The translations under genes were made by a program, and so were the position numbers. 64,000 bases of DNA from Bacteroidetes bacterium OLB9. GTDB taxonomy: Bacteria; Bacteroidota; Bacteroidia; Chitinophagales; Saprospiraceae. Shown here piece by piece: positions 1 through 9,504 of the stretch. The stretch is from NCBI GenBank assembly GCA_001567255.1, contig LNBW01000056.1, positions 62,001 to 126,000 on the forward strand, in the 5' to 3' direction. Every line of letters starts with the position of its first letter. Position 1 is the first letter of the stretch. Below the pieces are notes generated by a model, which saw only the letters and a list, made by a program, of their open reading frames with translations, ran no database searches and was not told the DNA's origin.

Positions 1-1095
1 AAAAATACAGCGTCACAAAATGCTGCTACTATTTTGAGTTCAGTACATTCATCAGAATCTGTAATTAACCATGAAAATGCAACCCATCTTCCTACTGCCA
101 GCATATCAACACCTAGTCAAAAAAAGGTAAGATCCTATCTTAACACTAGTCATACAACTACTGTTGAAGTACTAGAGAAGTCTGAAGGCCCTACTCCTTC
201 AGCTGTGTCTCATCCTGCGACTGATTATGTTCCGGCGCAAACCATATCAGAGACCACCCATAATCTAGAGGCACTATCATCATTGCCATTATCATCTATA
301 CAAAGTCAGCAAGCAGCTAAGCTACTATTGGGTCCCGGCGACATCGTCTGCCCAGATTTTTCACTCCATTCCGGATGGGCACTTGAGATCGTGCCTGAGA
401 TAGGCGCATTTTATCCGGATAAGCGATTAGAATACAGAGCGCCAGGAGAGCAAAGCAATGTCTTTCTTTTGCGAAATCAAAAAGAAAAGTCACTTGAAGG
501 GCTCAATGCCGGACTGTACTTCCATCTCAAAAAGAAAAAGTGGCCGGTATATTTGAAGGCAGGCATATCGTGGTCAAAACTCACTGAAAAAATGCCCCTG
601 GATTACTCTTATGAGGTGACCGATACAACACGTGGTATCATCTCCATCACCTACTCTCAAACCGGCGATACGATCACAACGATATACGGTGATATTTACA
701 CTCAAAAGAAAGTATCCGGTAAGAAAGTAAGGCATTACCAGATGACGCTTTGGGATCTACCTATTGGCCTTGGTTTTGAAAAAAATATGGGTAACTGGTT
801 TATCGCAGGAGAAGCAGGTGTCAACATCAACTTATCGATGTCAGCATCCGGCAGCATACTCGCAAGTGATACTTCTTTTACTGAAATTAATGCGTCAGAT
901 ATCACTTTCAGAAAAAACTTAGGTTTGTCATGGTTTGGAGGACTCAACTTTGGCAGATATCTGGGTCCTGCTGACAGAATATACCTAAGCGCAAGAGTAC
1001 GGTACATTCCAGGTTCTTTTAGTAGAGCAGACCATCCGATACAACAATTCTACATGTTCGAAGGATTGCATCTCGGTTACATTCACAGGTTTTAA
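1..1095 (+). CDS. Outer-membrane beta-barrel-like protein, 5'-truncated by the window edge
   Basis: The reading frame is open from base 1, so the true start lies outside the window; a TTG at 34 is not needed. The first ~110 visible residues are a Ser/Thr/Pro/Gln-rich low-complexity stretch, probably a linker. After it come about 230 residues of alternating polar and aromatic strands (for example GLYFHL, YLKAGISW, LSARVRYIP), ending in a terminal phenylalanine (GYIHRF), as expected of an outer-membrane barrel recognised by the BAM complex. This resembles the OMP_b-brl class common in Bacteroidota. The substrate or role cannot be read from the sequence. The stop overlaps the convergent MATE gene by 4 bases. 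Confidence 0.7.
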   Translation, partial: KNTASQNAATILSSVHSSESVINHENATHLPTASISTPSQKKVRSYLNTSHTTTVEVLEKSEGPTPSAVSHPATDYVPAQTISETTHNLEALSSLPLSSIQSQQAAKLLLGPGDIVCPDFSLHSGWALEIVPEIGAFYPDKRLEYRAPGEQSNVFLLRNQKEKSLEGLNAGLYFHLKKKKWPVYLKAGISWSKLTEKMPLDYSYEVTDTTRGIISITYSQTGDTITTIYGDIYTQKKVSGKKVRHYQMTLWDLPIGLGFEKNMGNWFIAGEAGVNINLSMSASGSILASDTSFTEINASDITFRKNLGLSWFGGLNFGRYLGPADRIYLSARVRYIPGSFSRADHPIQQFYMFEGLHLGYIHRF

Positions 1096-2438
1096 TATGC
1101 TAGGTGCTTACGCCAGTTACCATATTTGAGGTAAAGCCAGGATGGCACTATCATGCAAATCGTATAAATGGTATCACTCGTCCAGGCCACCTCTATCGGC
1201 AACTTCAGTGTTTCTATGACCAACCATGCATAGATGACATAAACAAGAATACTTACTACTTCAATCCAAAGTACTATCTGTGTTCTACCTGTAGCTACCA
1301 CAGCATTGAGCCATATACTAGCAAAACACATGATTACCATTGCTACACTTACTACCCGTAAAGTACCCGTACCGATGGACATAAAGTCACCAGACTGGCC
1401 AAAGATCCCGAAGAAAATCCCAGGAAAAATATTGAGTAGTGCCACCATAATCAGCATCCCGGTCACACTGATGGTAATCATTTTTTTGATGACCGGAAAT
1501 ATTTCATTTTCTCGCTTCTGGCCGATGATATTGCTGATGACCGTATTTGTCGATGATCCAAACGCCCAAGTAAATACACCACCTAATCCGAAGAGATTGC
1601 GCATGGTTTGCGAGACAGCCTGCTCATCTGTGGTATAGTTTTTACTCACTAAAATAAAAAACAGCCACCATGAACCGGTACTAATTGCAAACTGACTCAT
1701 CAATGGCAGACCGATTCTGAATACAAGCGCTATTTTAGCAAAGACCAATGAGAAGTCGGGTATGATCTGCATTTTTTTGACAATATCCAACTTCCAAATA
1801 ACCAAAAATACTGTCACCATACCGATTAACTCTGCAATAACAGATGCGACAGCAGCACCATTAAAGCCGAGCATTGGAAAACCAAAATGACCAAAAATCA
1901 GTACATAATCCAATATGATATTGACAATCGACTGAATTAAAGCTATGATGACTAGGTACTTGGATTGTTGCACACTAATGAGAAAAGCATTTTGCATCTG
2001 CATCGTATAAAGAAAAATCAATCCTATGATGCGGATATTGAGGAAGCTTCCGGCCATATCCGCACTTTCCTTTTCAATGCCTGCCCATATCATGATAGGC
2101 TCAACGGATAACCAGGTGATGAATGCAAAAATCACAGCCAGCATCCAAGCTAAAATGATGCCGTGCCACAAGGTAGCAAAGATTTCATTACGCTTATTTT
2201 CGCCTGCTCTTCGCGACATTATGGATAAAAGAGCATTATTCAATCCATATCCAATCGCTCCAAATATCAGGTAGTAAACACCGGTGATGCCTGCTAATGC
2301 CAGTTCCCTATTGCCTAAATGTCCCAGAAAAGCTGCATTGAACAAAAAGTTAAGCTCCGGAATGAGCTTGGCCATACTTATCGGCAGCGTCAGCAGGATG
2401 ATACCTTTGACGGAAGTATCGGATTTTAGTGAATACAT
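1092..2438 (-). CDS. MATE-family multidrug/Na+ efflux transporter
   Basis: This 448-residue, highly hydrophobic protein has about 12 predicted membrane segments arranged as two similar halves. The N-terminal stretch (LTLPISMAKLIPELNFLFNAAFLGHLG) has the character of the NorM/DinF (MATE) family. Such proteins sit in the inner membrane and export cationic drugs or metabolites using a Na+ or H+ gradient; the substrate here is unknown. It starts 14 bases after the stop of the upstream M15 peptidase gene, which itself follows the DPP-IV gene, so the three are probably one transcript. The length is normal for the family. Confidence 0.88.
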   Translation of the reverse strand: MYSLKSDTSVKGIILLTLPISMAKLIPELNFLFNAAFLGHLGNRELALAGITGVYYLIFGAIGYGLNNALLSIMSRRAGENKRNEIFATLWHGIILAWMLAVIFAFITWLSVEPIMIWAGIEKESADMAGSFLNIRIIGLIFLYTMQMQNAFLISVQQSKYLVIIALIQSIVNIILDYVLIFGHFGFPMLGFNGAAVASVIAELIGMVTVFLVIWKLDIVKKMQIIPDFSLVFAKIALVFRIGLPLMSQFAISTGSWWLFFILVSKNYTTDEQAVSQTMRNLFGLGGVFTWAFGSSTNTVISNIIGQKRENEIFPVIKKMITISVTGMLIMVALLNIFPGIFFGIFGQSGDFMSIGTGTLRVVSVAMVIMCFASIWLNAVVATGRTQIVLWIEVVSILVYVIYAWLVIETLKLPIEVAWTSDTIYTICMIVPSWLYLKYGNWRKHLAY

Positions 2439-2452
2439 AATGTGTCCGGAGT

Positions 2453-3622
2453 TTATTTAGGTCTGCAGGCCGGACTTATACCGAGGATGTAATTATGGAG
2501 CATATCTACAATATCAGCTGTATCATCACCCAAAAACCCCTGAATCATACCGTTTTGGAGTAGCCGCTCAGCTTCATCTGTCAATACCGAAGCTACCGGA
2601 ATATATGACCAATGCCACCGCTCCTCAAGGTAGCCCGAATGTCTGTCACTTCCCATTTTAGTGTAAGGTTGACAAAATCCGTATTCATGTGCATGCTCCT
2701 TTAGCCAAGTGTATATTTTATAACCCTCTCCATGCTCAAACCATTTGTTATTGAAATTATTAAGGTCAATATCCGTACCCCAATGATGCCTTGAAGTCCC
2801 AGGCATAGAACTGTACTGGAGAATCTTGCGTGCTCGTTCTTCATAATCAGGAATCGCTTCTGCTGCATTGATACTATCCTCAAGGATGGTACGACCTGTC
2901 CATTTGTCTTCCCAAATACGCTTCTGATTATCAAAATTTCGAGTCGCAGACCTAATGACCAATGTAATGCCACTTTCTTTTGCTGCATCATACATTTTAA
3001 TAAAGGCGGCTAGCACATCTTTGCGTAAATATCTCAATTCTTTATCTCGATATTCAGCCGGAATCTCGATGAAATCCGGATGTGTGGCTGGATCAAACTT
3101 GCCCATAATGTAATCTACCCCATATGCAATAGTCAACGTATCCGTTAAGGTGTCCTGCACCATTGTTTCAACTTTATAGTCAGCCGACTGAAGAGGAGAT
3201 TGGGCCTGGCTGTCATAAGAAGATATACTCAAGACCAAAACACCAACTGTCAAAAAAAATGTATCCATCATTTTCTGGTCGTTTTTAGGTCGAGGTTTGT
3301 ACTGAAGGTAAAACACAATCAAAGAAAACAATGTAGTGGCAGCCATGATGCAATAATAAATCAAATGGTCGCTCACCTCGTCTTGAGCATGATAATAAAT
3401 CATCCTAGCTAGAAACAATGCTGCTAAGCCTGTCACTATCCATGCTACATTACTATATGATCTCACTTGATAATAAATACCATTGCTAAAATACATTAAA
3501 AGCACTCCTAGCACCATCGGTACCAGCAATATTATATCCTTTTCAAAAGAGTTGTAATACATCCAAAGACTCAAAGCACCCATCGTGAGAGCATTGATCA
3601 TATTTGCTTTGTATCTATCCAT
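2453..3622 (-). CDS. M15 (VanY-like) D,D-carboxypeptidase fused behind a four-helix membrane domain
   Basis: Residues 1-110 form about four hydrophobic helices of a small integral membrane protein. Residues 118-141 then look like a fresh signal peptide, beginning Met-Met-Asp and ending Ala-Gln. Residues ~165-375 are an M15B peptidase domain with the zinc motif S-R-H-H-W-G-T-D-I-D (His279, Asp286) and the E-R-W-H motif (Glu334, His337). The domain is expected to cleave D-Ala from peptidoglycan stem peptides in the periplasm. The gene starts 8 bases after the DPP-IV stop. The peptidase could alternatively start at the internal ATGs at 3271 or 3268, in which case two ancestral genes have fused. 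The peptidase call is firm; one versus two products is open. Confidence 0.8.
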   Translation of the reverse strand: MDRYKANMINALTMGALSLWMYYNSFEKDIILLVPMVLGVLLMYFSNGIYYQVRSYSNVAWIVTGLAALFLARMIYYHAQDEVSDHLIYYCIMAATTLFSLIVFYLQYKPRPKNDQKMMDTFFLTVGVLVLSISSYDSQAQSPLQSADYKVETMVQDTLTDTLTIAYGVDYIMGKFDPATHPDFIEIPAEYRDKELRYLRKDVLAAFIKMYDAAKESGITLVIRSATRNFDNQKRIWEDKWTGRTILEDSINAAEAIPDYEERARKILQYSSMPGTSRHHWGTDIDLNNFNNKWFEHGEGYKIYTWLKEHAHEYGFCQPYTKMGSDRHSGYLEERWHWSYIPVASVLTDEAERLLQNGMIQGFLGDDTADIVDMLHNYILGISPACRPK

Positions 3623-3630
3623 AAAAAGTA

Positions 3631-5808
3631 TTACAGTTTTTCGTAAATAAAATTCGTCATTTTAGTATAAAGATGGATGGTAGCATTGCCGCCATATATA
3701 CCGTGATTACGATTAGGATAAAAATAGGTATCAAATTGCTTATTGGCTTTTATGAGTGCATTTGCCATTTCGGCAGTGTGCTGAAAATGTACATTGTCAT
3801 CCGCCATGCCGTGCAGTAACAAATAATTACCTTTCAGTCTATCAACAAAGTTGATCGGAGAATTATCCGCATAGCCATCCGGATTTTCAGCTGTGGTACG
3901 CATATATCGCTCAGTATAAACACTGTCGTACCACTTCCAGTTGGTCACTGGAGCAACAGCTATTGCAGATTTAAAGACATCATTGCCTTTGAGGATGCAT
4001 AGCGATGACATATAGCCGCCGTAACTCCAGCCCCAGATTCCGATGCGATCTTTGTCCACATAAGGCAAACCACCCAAATATTTAGCTGCTTCGATTTGGT
4101 CTTTTACCTCATAATGACCAAGCTGGAGATAGGTCATTTTTCTAAATGCTTCACCGCGACCACCGGTACCACGACCATCTACACAGACTACTATGTAACC
4201 AGCCTTTGATAACATTTGATACCACCAGTAAGAATTACCCTTCCAAGAATCTGTTACAGACTGGCTGCCGGGGCCACTATACTGCGTCATGAAAACCGGG
4301 TACTTTCTAGTAGCACTAAAGTTCTTTGGCTTGAGCATATAACCATTCAACTTCACATTTTCGGAGGTAGTGAAACTAAAAAACTCAATAGGTGCAACAC
4401 CATAATCATACTGAACATTATCATATCCGGCATTGTCCTCAATCGTCCGTATCTTCCTCATATTTCGGTCATAAACCGTAAATGTCGGAGGCGTGTTAAT
4501 ATTACTATAGGTGATACTCATAAAGTCAAAAGTACTACTGAACTGTGCAGAATGACTGCCATTAGGCGTGTCGGTCAGTCTTTTTAAGTGTCTGCCATTG
4601 AGATCAACAGAGAAAATATCTTTTTGCATAGGAGATTTTTCCACAGCCTGAAAATATAGCTTTTCACTTTTTTCATCCACACCATAAAATGAAGTTACAT
4701 CATAATCTCCGGGTGTCAGCTGGGCTTTTTGTCGGCCATCCATTCCCATGAGATACAGCCGATTGAATCCATCCTTTTCTGAAGACCATATAAAACTTCT
4801 ACCATCTTTCAAAAAAGTGAGATCGTCAGTGATATCTATGAAATACTTATTTTCTTCTTCGTATAAAATCGACGTTTTATAATTTCTAATATCTACGAGG
4901 ATCAGCTTTAGATTATTCTGATGGCGATTCATCTTGAAAACACAGAGCTTATTTTTGTCCTGTGTCCACTTCATGCGTGGGATATACATCTCCGTCATAT
5001 CACCGATATCCACTTTTACAGCCTTACCACGAGACAACTCATAGACCCAGGCCGTCACATCAGAGTTTTTTTCGCCCACTTTCGGATATTTAAAGGTGAC
5101 ATTTTCGGGATACATATCACCATTGTAAAGCTGCATGTTAAACTCCGGCACTTTAGATTCATCAAAGCGAATAAAAGCTATCTTTTTACTATCAGGTGAC
5201 CAGTAAAAAGCTCTTGTAAAGCTAAATTCCTCCTCATAAACCCAGTCACAAAGTCCATTGATGATCTTGTTCTTTTCACCATCTTTAGTAATTTGAGTGA
5301 CATTGTCATTAGCCAGATACCTGATGTATAAGTTATTATTATGAGTGAAAGCAACCATCTTTCCATCTGGTGATAATTGTGGGTTTGCAATCTTGCCATG
5401 CGTATATACTTCAGTCAGCGTTTTATCTTTCACATCGTAGATATGACATTTGACATTGGACGAATGTCTATAAATTTGTTCGCCTTCGGATTCAATTAAG
5501 ATTTTTTGCTCATCTTCGCTAAAAGAATAGGCGTCAATACTACCAGAAAAACCTGATTTACCCGTAAACTTGATAGCATCAAAAATGACTTCAACTTTCT
5601 CACCGGTAGTGATGTCATACTTTTCAATCATCCCTTGCTTTAAAACAGAATAGTGTCGGCCATCATTCATAAAATTAAAGCCAGGAACATATTTTGTTCT
5701 GTAGGTATGTTTTACAAAAATATCATCAAGAGTGATTTGCTTTTGGCCGGTAGCCGTGCTCAAAATCAATAAAAACATGCTACAAAAAGCAGCTATTCTG
5801 GTCATCAT
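3631..5808 (-). CDS. S9 family dipeptidyl peptidase IV-like serine peptidase
   Basis: The 725-residue protein begins with a signal peptide (residues 1-21, hydrophobic core then TGQ) and is probably periplasmic. The N-terminal ~480 residues form the DPP-IV beta-propeller; the double-glutamate region Y-E-E-E-F at 191-195 is where this family anchors the substrate amino terminus. The C-terminal alpha/beta hydrolase domain carries the nucleophile Ser595 in G-W-S-Y-G-G, Asp in A-D-D-N-V-H-F (~670) and His702 in N-R-N-H-G. The expected activity is release of X-Pro or X-Ala dipeptides from peptides taken up as food. It is the first gene of a likely operon with the M15 peptidase and MATE exporter. 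Confidence 0.92.
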   Translation of the reverse strand: MMTRIAAFCSMFLLILSTATGQKQITLDDIFVKHTYRTKYVPGFNFMNDGRHYSVLKQGMIEKYDITTGEKVEVIFDAIKFTGKSGFSGSIDAYSFSEDEQKILIESEGEQIYRHSSNVKCHIYDVKDKTLTEVYTHGKIANPQLSPDGKMVAFTHNNNLYIRYLANDNVTQITKDGEKNKIINGLCDWVYEEEFSFTRAFYWSPDSKKIAFIRFDESKVPEFNMQLYNGDMYPENVTFKYPKVGEKNSDVTAWVYELSRGKAVKVDIGDMTEMYIPRMKWTQDKNKLCVFKMNRHQNNLKLILVDIRNYKTSILYEEENKYFIDITDDLTFLKDGRSFIWSSEKDGFNRLYLMGMDGRQKAQLTPGDYDVTSFYGVDEKSEKLYFQAVEKSPMQKDIFSVDLNGRHLKRLTDTPNGSHSAQFSSTFDFMSITYSNINTPPTFTVYDRNMRKIRTIEDNAGYDNVQYDYGVAPIEFFSFTTSENVKLNGYMLKPKNFSATRKYPVFMTQYSGPGSQSVTDSWKGNSYWWYQMLSKAGYIVVCVDGRGTGGRGEAFRKMTYLQLGHYEVKDQIEAAKYLGGLPYVDKDRIGIWGWSYGGYMSSLCILKGNDVFKSAIAVAPVTNWKWYDSVYTERYMRTTAENPDGYADNSPINFVDRLKGNYLLLHGMADDNVHFQHTAEMANALIKANKQFDTYFYPNRNHGIYGGNATIHLYTKMTNFIYEKL

Positions 5809-5839
5809 ATCTGTAGGATTAAGTATCTTAAATAAAATG

Positions 5840-5847
5840 CAAAAATA
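5840..5847 (-). promoter_or_regulatory. Predicted Bacteroidota -7 promoter element for the DPP-IV operon
   Basis: On the minus strand the octamer TATTTTTG fits the Bacteroidota -7 consensus TAnnTTTG and lies 31 bases upstream of the DPP-IV ATG. No clear -33 TTTG is seen at the right distance. The assignment rests on the motif and its position only. Confidence 0.45.
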
Positions 5848-6243
5848 AGTGAAATGATATCATTTTTATCTATCCCTTAGTGTTAAGTGGCGCATATCCG
5901 CTAATAAATACACCATAAGCTATTCTAACCACTTCCACTCACTTATTGTTCAAAAGTCAACTACTGTCTATACATCTATAATAGAAATGAAAATATATTA
6001 TCCCAAAATTACACATTATATTGCAACTTCAAATTTATTTCCTTTTTAACAAAGTCTAGTGGGTAATATGAGTTCAAAACCTATTCCTTCCTTTTCAAAA
6101 ATTATCAAAACCTGACTTAAATAGGTTATAAAAAATTAATGAACTATAATCTTTGCGTTTCCTATACCTTGAAATACATCCCAGTCCGCTAATGTATGAT
6201 TTTATTTGCATCCTGACTATCAATGCTACTTTGATGGGGCTTC
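5848..6243. other. AT-rich intergenic region without a recognisable gene
   Basis: About 400 bases between two minus-strand genes contain no convincing ORF or RNA gene. The only structure noted is a 17-base sequence at 6204-6220 that recurs exactly at 6410-6426 inside the DUF3820 gene, in the same orientation. Confidence 0.5.
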
Positions 6244-6477
6244 TCACTCTAGTCCATCGAGTAAAAACTCAAGGCCATTAGTTTTAATCTCAAAGGTAGT
6301 ACTGAGTATCTGACCTATTCGAGTATTGGAAAATCCCTTTGAAGCTAACCATTCAAGATAATAAAGCGGTAAGTCCTTGATCAGCCTGCCTTTGTATTTG
6401 CCAAATGGCATTTGCATCCTGACTATATCAAGGAGTATTGTTTTGTCGGGTATCAAGCTTGCATCTTCCATCCTCAT
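6244..6477 (-). CDS. DUF3820 family small protein
   Basis: This 77-residue protein contains the family signature M-P-F-G-K-Y-K-G followed by L-P-x-x-Y-L-x-W and ends in a helix with E-I-K-x-N-G-L, matching DUF3820 (sometimes labelled a putative quorum-sensing-regulated virulence factor). The biochemical function is not established. Its ATG overlaps the parE stop in an ATGA, so translation is probably coupled to parE. Confidence 0.8.
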   Translation of the reverse strand: MRMEDASLIPDKTILLDIVRMQMPFGKYKGRLIKDLPLYYLEWLASKGFSNTRIGQILSTTFEIKTNGLEFLLDGLE

Positions 6478-8390
6478 TCGACTTCTACTACCGTCTCCGG
6501 CTCAAAATCCATGACTTCTTTCTCCTCACCAGAAACCTGATCTAATTCTACTTTGAGATTGTCAATGATAAACTCTTGTCGCTCAGGCGTGTTTTTGCCC
6601 ATATAATAAGCCAGTAAGTCTTCAATTTTTGTCTTCTCACCGAGGATAACCGGTTCCAGGTGAATACCTTCGCCTATAAAATCTTCAAATTCAGAAGGAG
6701 AAATTTCTCCTAGTCCTTTAAATCGGGTAATCTCTGCTTTTCCTCTTAGTTTTTTGATGGCTTCTTGCTTTTCTTCTTCGGTGTAACAATAAAATGTCTG
6801 CTGCTTGTCGCGCACTCTAAAAAGCGGTGTTTCTAATATATATAAATGGCCGTACTTGACTAGGTCAGGAAAGAACTGAAGAAAAAATGTCAACAGTAAT
6901 AAGCGAATGTGCATGCCATCCACATCCGCATCTGTCGAAATGACCACTCTATTATACCTGAGATTTTCAATACCGTCTTCTATATCCAGTGCATGTTGTA
7001 GTAAGTTGAGCTCTTCGTTCTGATACACTACTTTTTTGGTCATTCCAAAGCAGTTCAACGGTTTTCCACGAAGTGAAAAAACAGCCTGGGTCTGCACATC
7101 TCTTGCCTTCGTAATCGAACCACTCGCTGAGTCTCCCTCAGTAATAAATATCGTGGTCAAAAGTCGAGTTTCATCATCGGTCTTCTTACCATCTGTAAGG
7201 TGTGCACGACAGTCTCTGAGTTTTTTATTATGGATATTTGCCTTTTTGGCTCGCTGATTAGCGATTTTCTTAATATCGGCGATTTCCTTGCGCTCCCGTT
7301 CTGATTGCTGAATTTTTCTCAGCATAGCATCTGCAATTTCTTTATTTTTATGCAGAAAGTTATCCAAGTTTGTTTTGAGAAAATCGACCACAAAAGACCG
7401 AATTGTCATGCCATCCGGAGCCATGTTGAGTGAGCCCAACTTGGTCTTAGTCTGTGATTCAAACACCGGCTCTTCTACCTTTATACTGATGGCGCCGGCT
7501 ATGGATGTTTGTACATCACGTGAGTCAAAATCTTTCTTATAAAAATCGCGTATTGTCTTTACAATGGCTTCTCTAAATGCTGCAAGATGCGTTCCACCCT
7601 GCGTAGTATGCTGCCCATTTACAAAGGAATAATACTCCTCACCGTATTGTGTGCTATGAGAAAGCGCGATTTCAATATCTTCGCCTTTGAGGTGAATGAT
7701 CGGATATAATAGGTTTTCAGAGTCTGTTTTACGCTCCAATAAATCCTTCAAACCATCTTTTGAAACTAGTGTCTTGCCATTAAAATTCAGTTTAAGGCCT
7801 GCATTCAGATAAGCATAATTCCAGAGCTGATTTTCTACGTATTCACTGCGAAATTTATAATTTTTAAAAATGCTGTTGTCCGCCACAAATTCAATTCTGG
7901 TACCATTTGGTTCTGTGGTTTTAGCGAGTTTATGATCATGAGTGATTTTACCCTGGCTAAACTCAGCTGTCTTCACCTGACCCTCTCTGAATGACTCCAC
8001 CTTAAAATAGATAGATAGCGCATTTACCGCCTTAGTACCTACACCATTAAGCCCTACAGACTTTTTAAAAGCACGCGAATCATACTTGCCACCAGTATTG
8101 ATTTTAGAAACACAATCCACCACTTTGCCGAGCGGTATGCCTCGTCCATAATCCCTGATTACCACCCGACCCTGATCAATAGTCACGTCGATGGACTTGC
8201 CGTGTCCCATTACATACTCATCAATGGAGTTGTCAATGACCTCCTTGAGCAGTACGTATATACCATCATCTTGAGCAGATCCATCACCTAGTTTGCCTAT
8301 ATACATACCCGGGCGAAGGCGCATGTGCTCCTGCCATTCTAGGCTTTTGATATTGTCTTCGTTGTATATGATTGTAGTAAGATTACTCAT
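6474..8390 (-). CDS. parE: DNA topoisomerase IV subunit B (ParE, GyrB family)
   Basis: The 638-residue type IIA topoisomerase ATPase subunit has the GHKL ATP-binding domain in the first ~220 residues ([16 protein letters not shown] and [13 protein letters not shown]). A transducer domain follows. The TOPRIM domain has the motif T-E-G-D-S-A-S-G and the metal-binding [10 protein letters not shown]. Length and the C-terminal F-K-G-L-G-E-I-S-P fit the short ParE/GyrB form. With ParA-type partner ParC, expected outside the window, it decatenates daughter chromosomes. The choice of ParE over GyrB rests on overall resemblance to Bacteroidota topo IV sequences and is less certain than the family call. 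Confidence 0.88.
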   Translation of the reverse strand: MSNLTTIIYNEDNIKSLEWQEHMRLRPGMYIGKLGDGSAQDDGIYVLLKEVIDNSIDEYVMGHGKSIDVTIDQGRVVIRDYGRGIPLGKVVDCVSKINTGGKYDSRAFKKSVGLNGVGTKAVNALSIYFKVESFREGQVKTAEFSQGKITHDHKLAKTTEPNGTRIEFVADNSIFKNYKFRSEYVENQLWNYAYLNAGLKLNFNGKTLVSKDGLKDLLERKTDSENLLYPIIHLKGEDIEIALSHSTQYGEEYYSFVNGQHTTQGGTHLAAFREAIVKTIRDFYKKDFDSRDVQTSIAGAISIKVEEPVFESQTKTKLGSLNMAPDGMTIRSFVVDFLKTNLDNFLHKNKEIADAMLRKIQQSERERKEIADIKKIANQRAKKANIHNKKLRDCRAHLTDGKKTDDETRLLTTIFITEGDSASGSITKARDVQTQAVFSLRGKPLNCFGMTKKVVYQNEELNLLQHALDIEDGIENLRYNRVVISTDADVDGMHIRLLLLTFFLQFFPDLVKYGHLYILETPLFRVRDKQQTFYCYTEEEKQEAIKKLRGKAEITRFKGLGEISPSEFEDFIGEGIHLEPVILGEKTKIEDLLAYYMGKNTPERQEFIIDNLKVELDQVSGEEKEVMDFEPETVVEVE

Positions 8391-8529
8391 TTAGCCACTA
8401 ATTTACCTAATAAATCAAACGGCAAATATATGAAAAATATTTGATATGACTGATATTTGGTCTCACGTTTTAACTTCCTTGATTTCAATAATTTTAACTA
8501 CTTTTACAGTTTTAATTTTTAGTCCATTG

Positions 8530-9504
8530 ATGCAAAAAAACAACTTTTTTAGTTTCATACTTTGTGTGCTATTGTCATCGTTAACACTTAGCGCTCAAAA
8601 TGTTAATTATCAGATTCAAATTGATTTTGACAGTTTATATCAATCCATGCATGTGGAAACAGAAATACTACTGACCAATAGCGATTCTAATTTACAAGAT
8701 TCTCTATGGTTTCATCTTCCATTCTACGCCTACAGCCATAAGTACAATGCCTTTGATAACAGCATGCTACGTCAAAACATGACCAGCTATCACTTCAGGT
8801 CTGAAAAACTACTGGCAGAAGTGAGTGATTTTAAGGTATCATCCCATGGTCAACCTGTCCATTATTTAGAAAAAGGGCATGATCCTGAATTCATATCACT
8901 GGCCACACCAAACGGAAAAATCGTTTTTTCATATACGATCCGATTGCCTAAAGCCATCAATGGTTTCGGTATAGAAGATGGAAATATTTTTATCAGACAT
9001 TTCTACCCAATACCCATTTTTCATAATAACCTTCAAGATTTTCAGCCTCTTCAGAAAGGTACAAACATAGCGGCACCCGTATCTAATTTTAGAGTGAAAA
9101 TCAATCATACCGGAACGTTCAGAGTGCTCTTCAATGGACCGATTACAGCTGAAAACGGGCAACTTGGCATCAACAGGGTCAGAGCTGACGAATTGATTAT
9201 TGCATTGATAAGGCCAGAAGTGCCTGTCACTAAACAACACATCATCTCCAATACCCGCAAGATCACATACCACGTTATCCATCTGGACACAACATTTATT
9301 CAAAACTGGGCAGATGCCGGTATGTGGAATCAAAATATAGTAGATGCCTCCATCGATCTCGTCGGTGATTTTCCCTACGATGCTTTCCTATGGGTAGTAA
9401 ATAGTGATGGTGACAATTGTTATGTATCGGACGGAATGGTGAGTACAGATAATTTTACCAAAAAAACAAAAGTCGAAAGGATGTATATTTTTCTAAAAAT
9501 TTGA
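8530..9504 (+). CDS. M1 metallopeptidase-like protein, N-terminal part of a split gene
   Basis: The preferred start is the ATG at 8530, which gives a signal peptide (M-Q-K-N-N-F-F then a hydrophobic core and L-S-A-Q); an upstream ATG at 8446 would add 28 residues. The region resembles the N-terminal beta domain of Bacteroidota M1 aminopeptidases (Y-Q-I-Q-I-D-F-D, then a typical F-P-Y-D-A-F segment). The frame ends at TGA 9502-9504, just where the catalytic helix should begin. The downstream gene continues the protein in another frame. Neither part contains HExxH. A one-base loss in the A run at 9460-9466 would join the frames into about 969 residues. Confidence 0.65.
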   Translation: MQKNNFFSFILCVLLSSLTLSAQNVNYQIQIDFDSLYQSMHVETEILLTNSDSNLQDSLWFHLPFYAYSHKYNAFDNSMLRQNMTSYHFRSEKLLAEVSDFKVSSHGQPVHYLEKGHDPEFISLATPNGKIVFSYTIRLPKAINGFGIEDGNIFIRHFYPIPIFHNNLQDFQPLQKGTNIAAPVSNFRVKINHTGTFRVLFNGPITAENGQLGINRVRADELIIALIRPEVPVTKQHIISNTRKITYHVIHLDTTFIQNWADAGMWNQNIVDASIDLVGDFPYDAFLWVVNSDGDNCYVSDGMVSTDNFTKKTKVERMYIFLKI

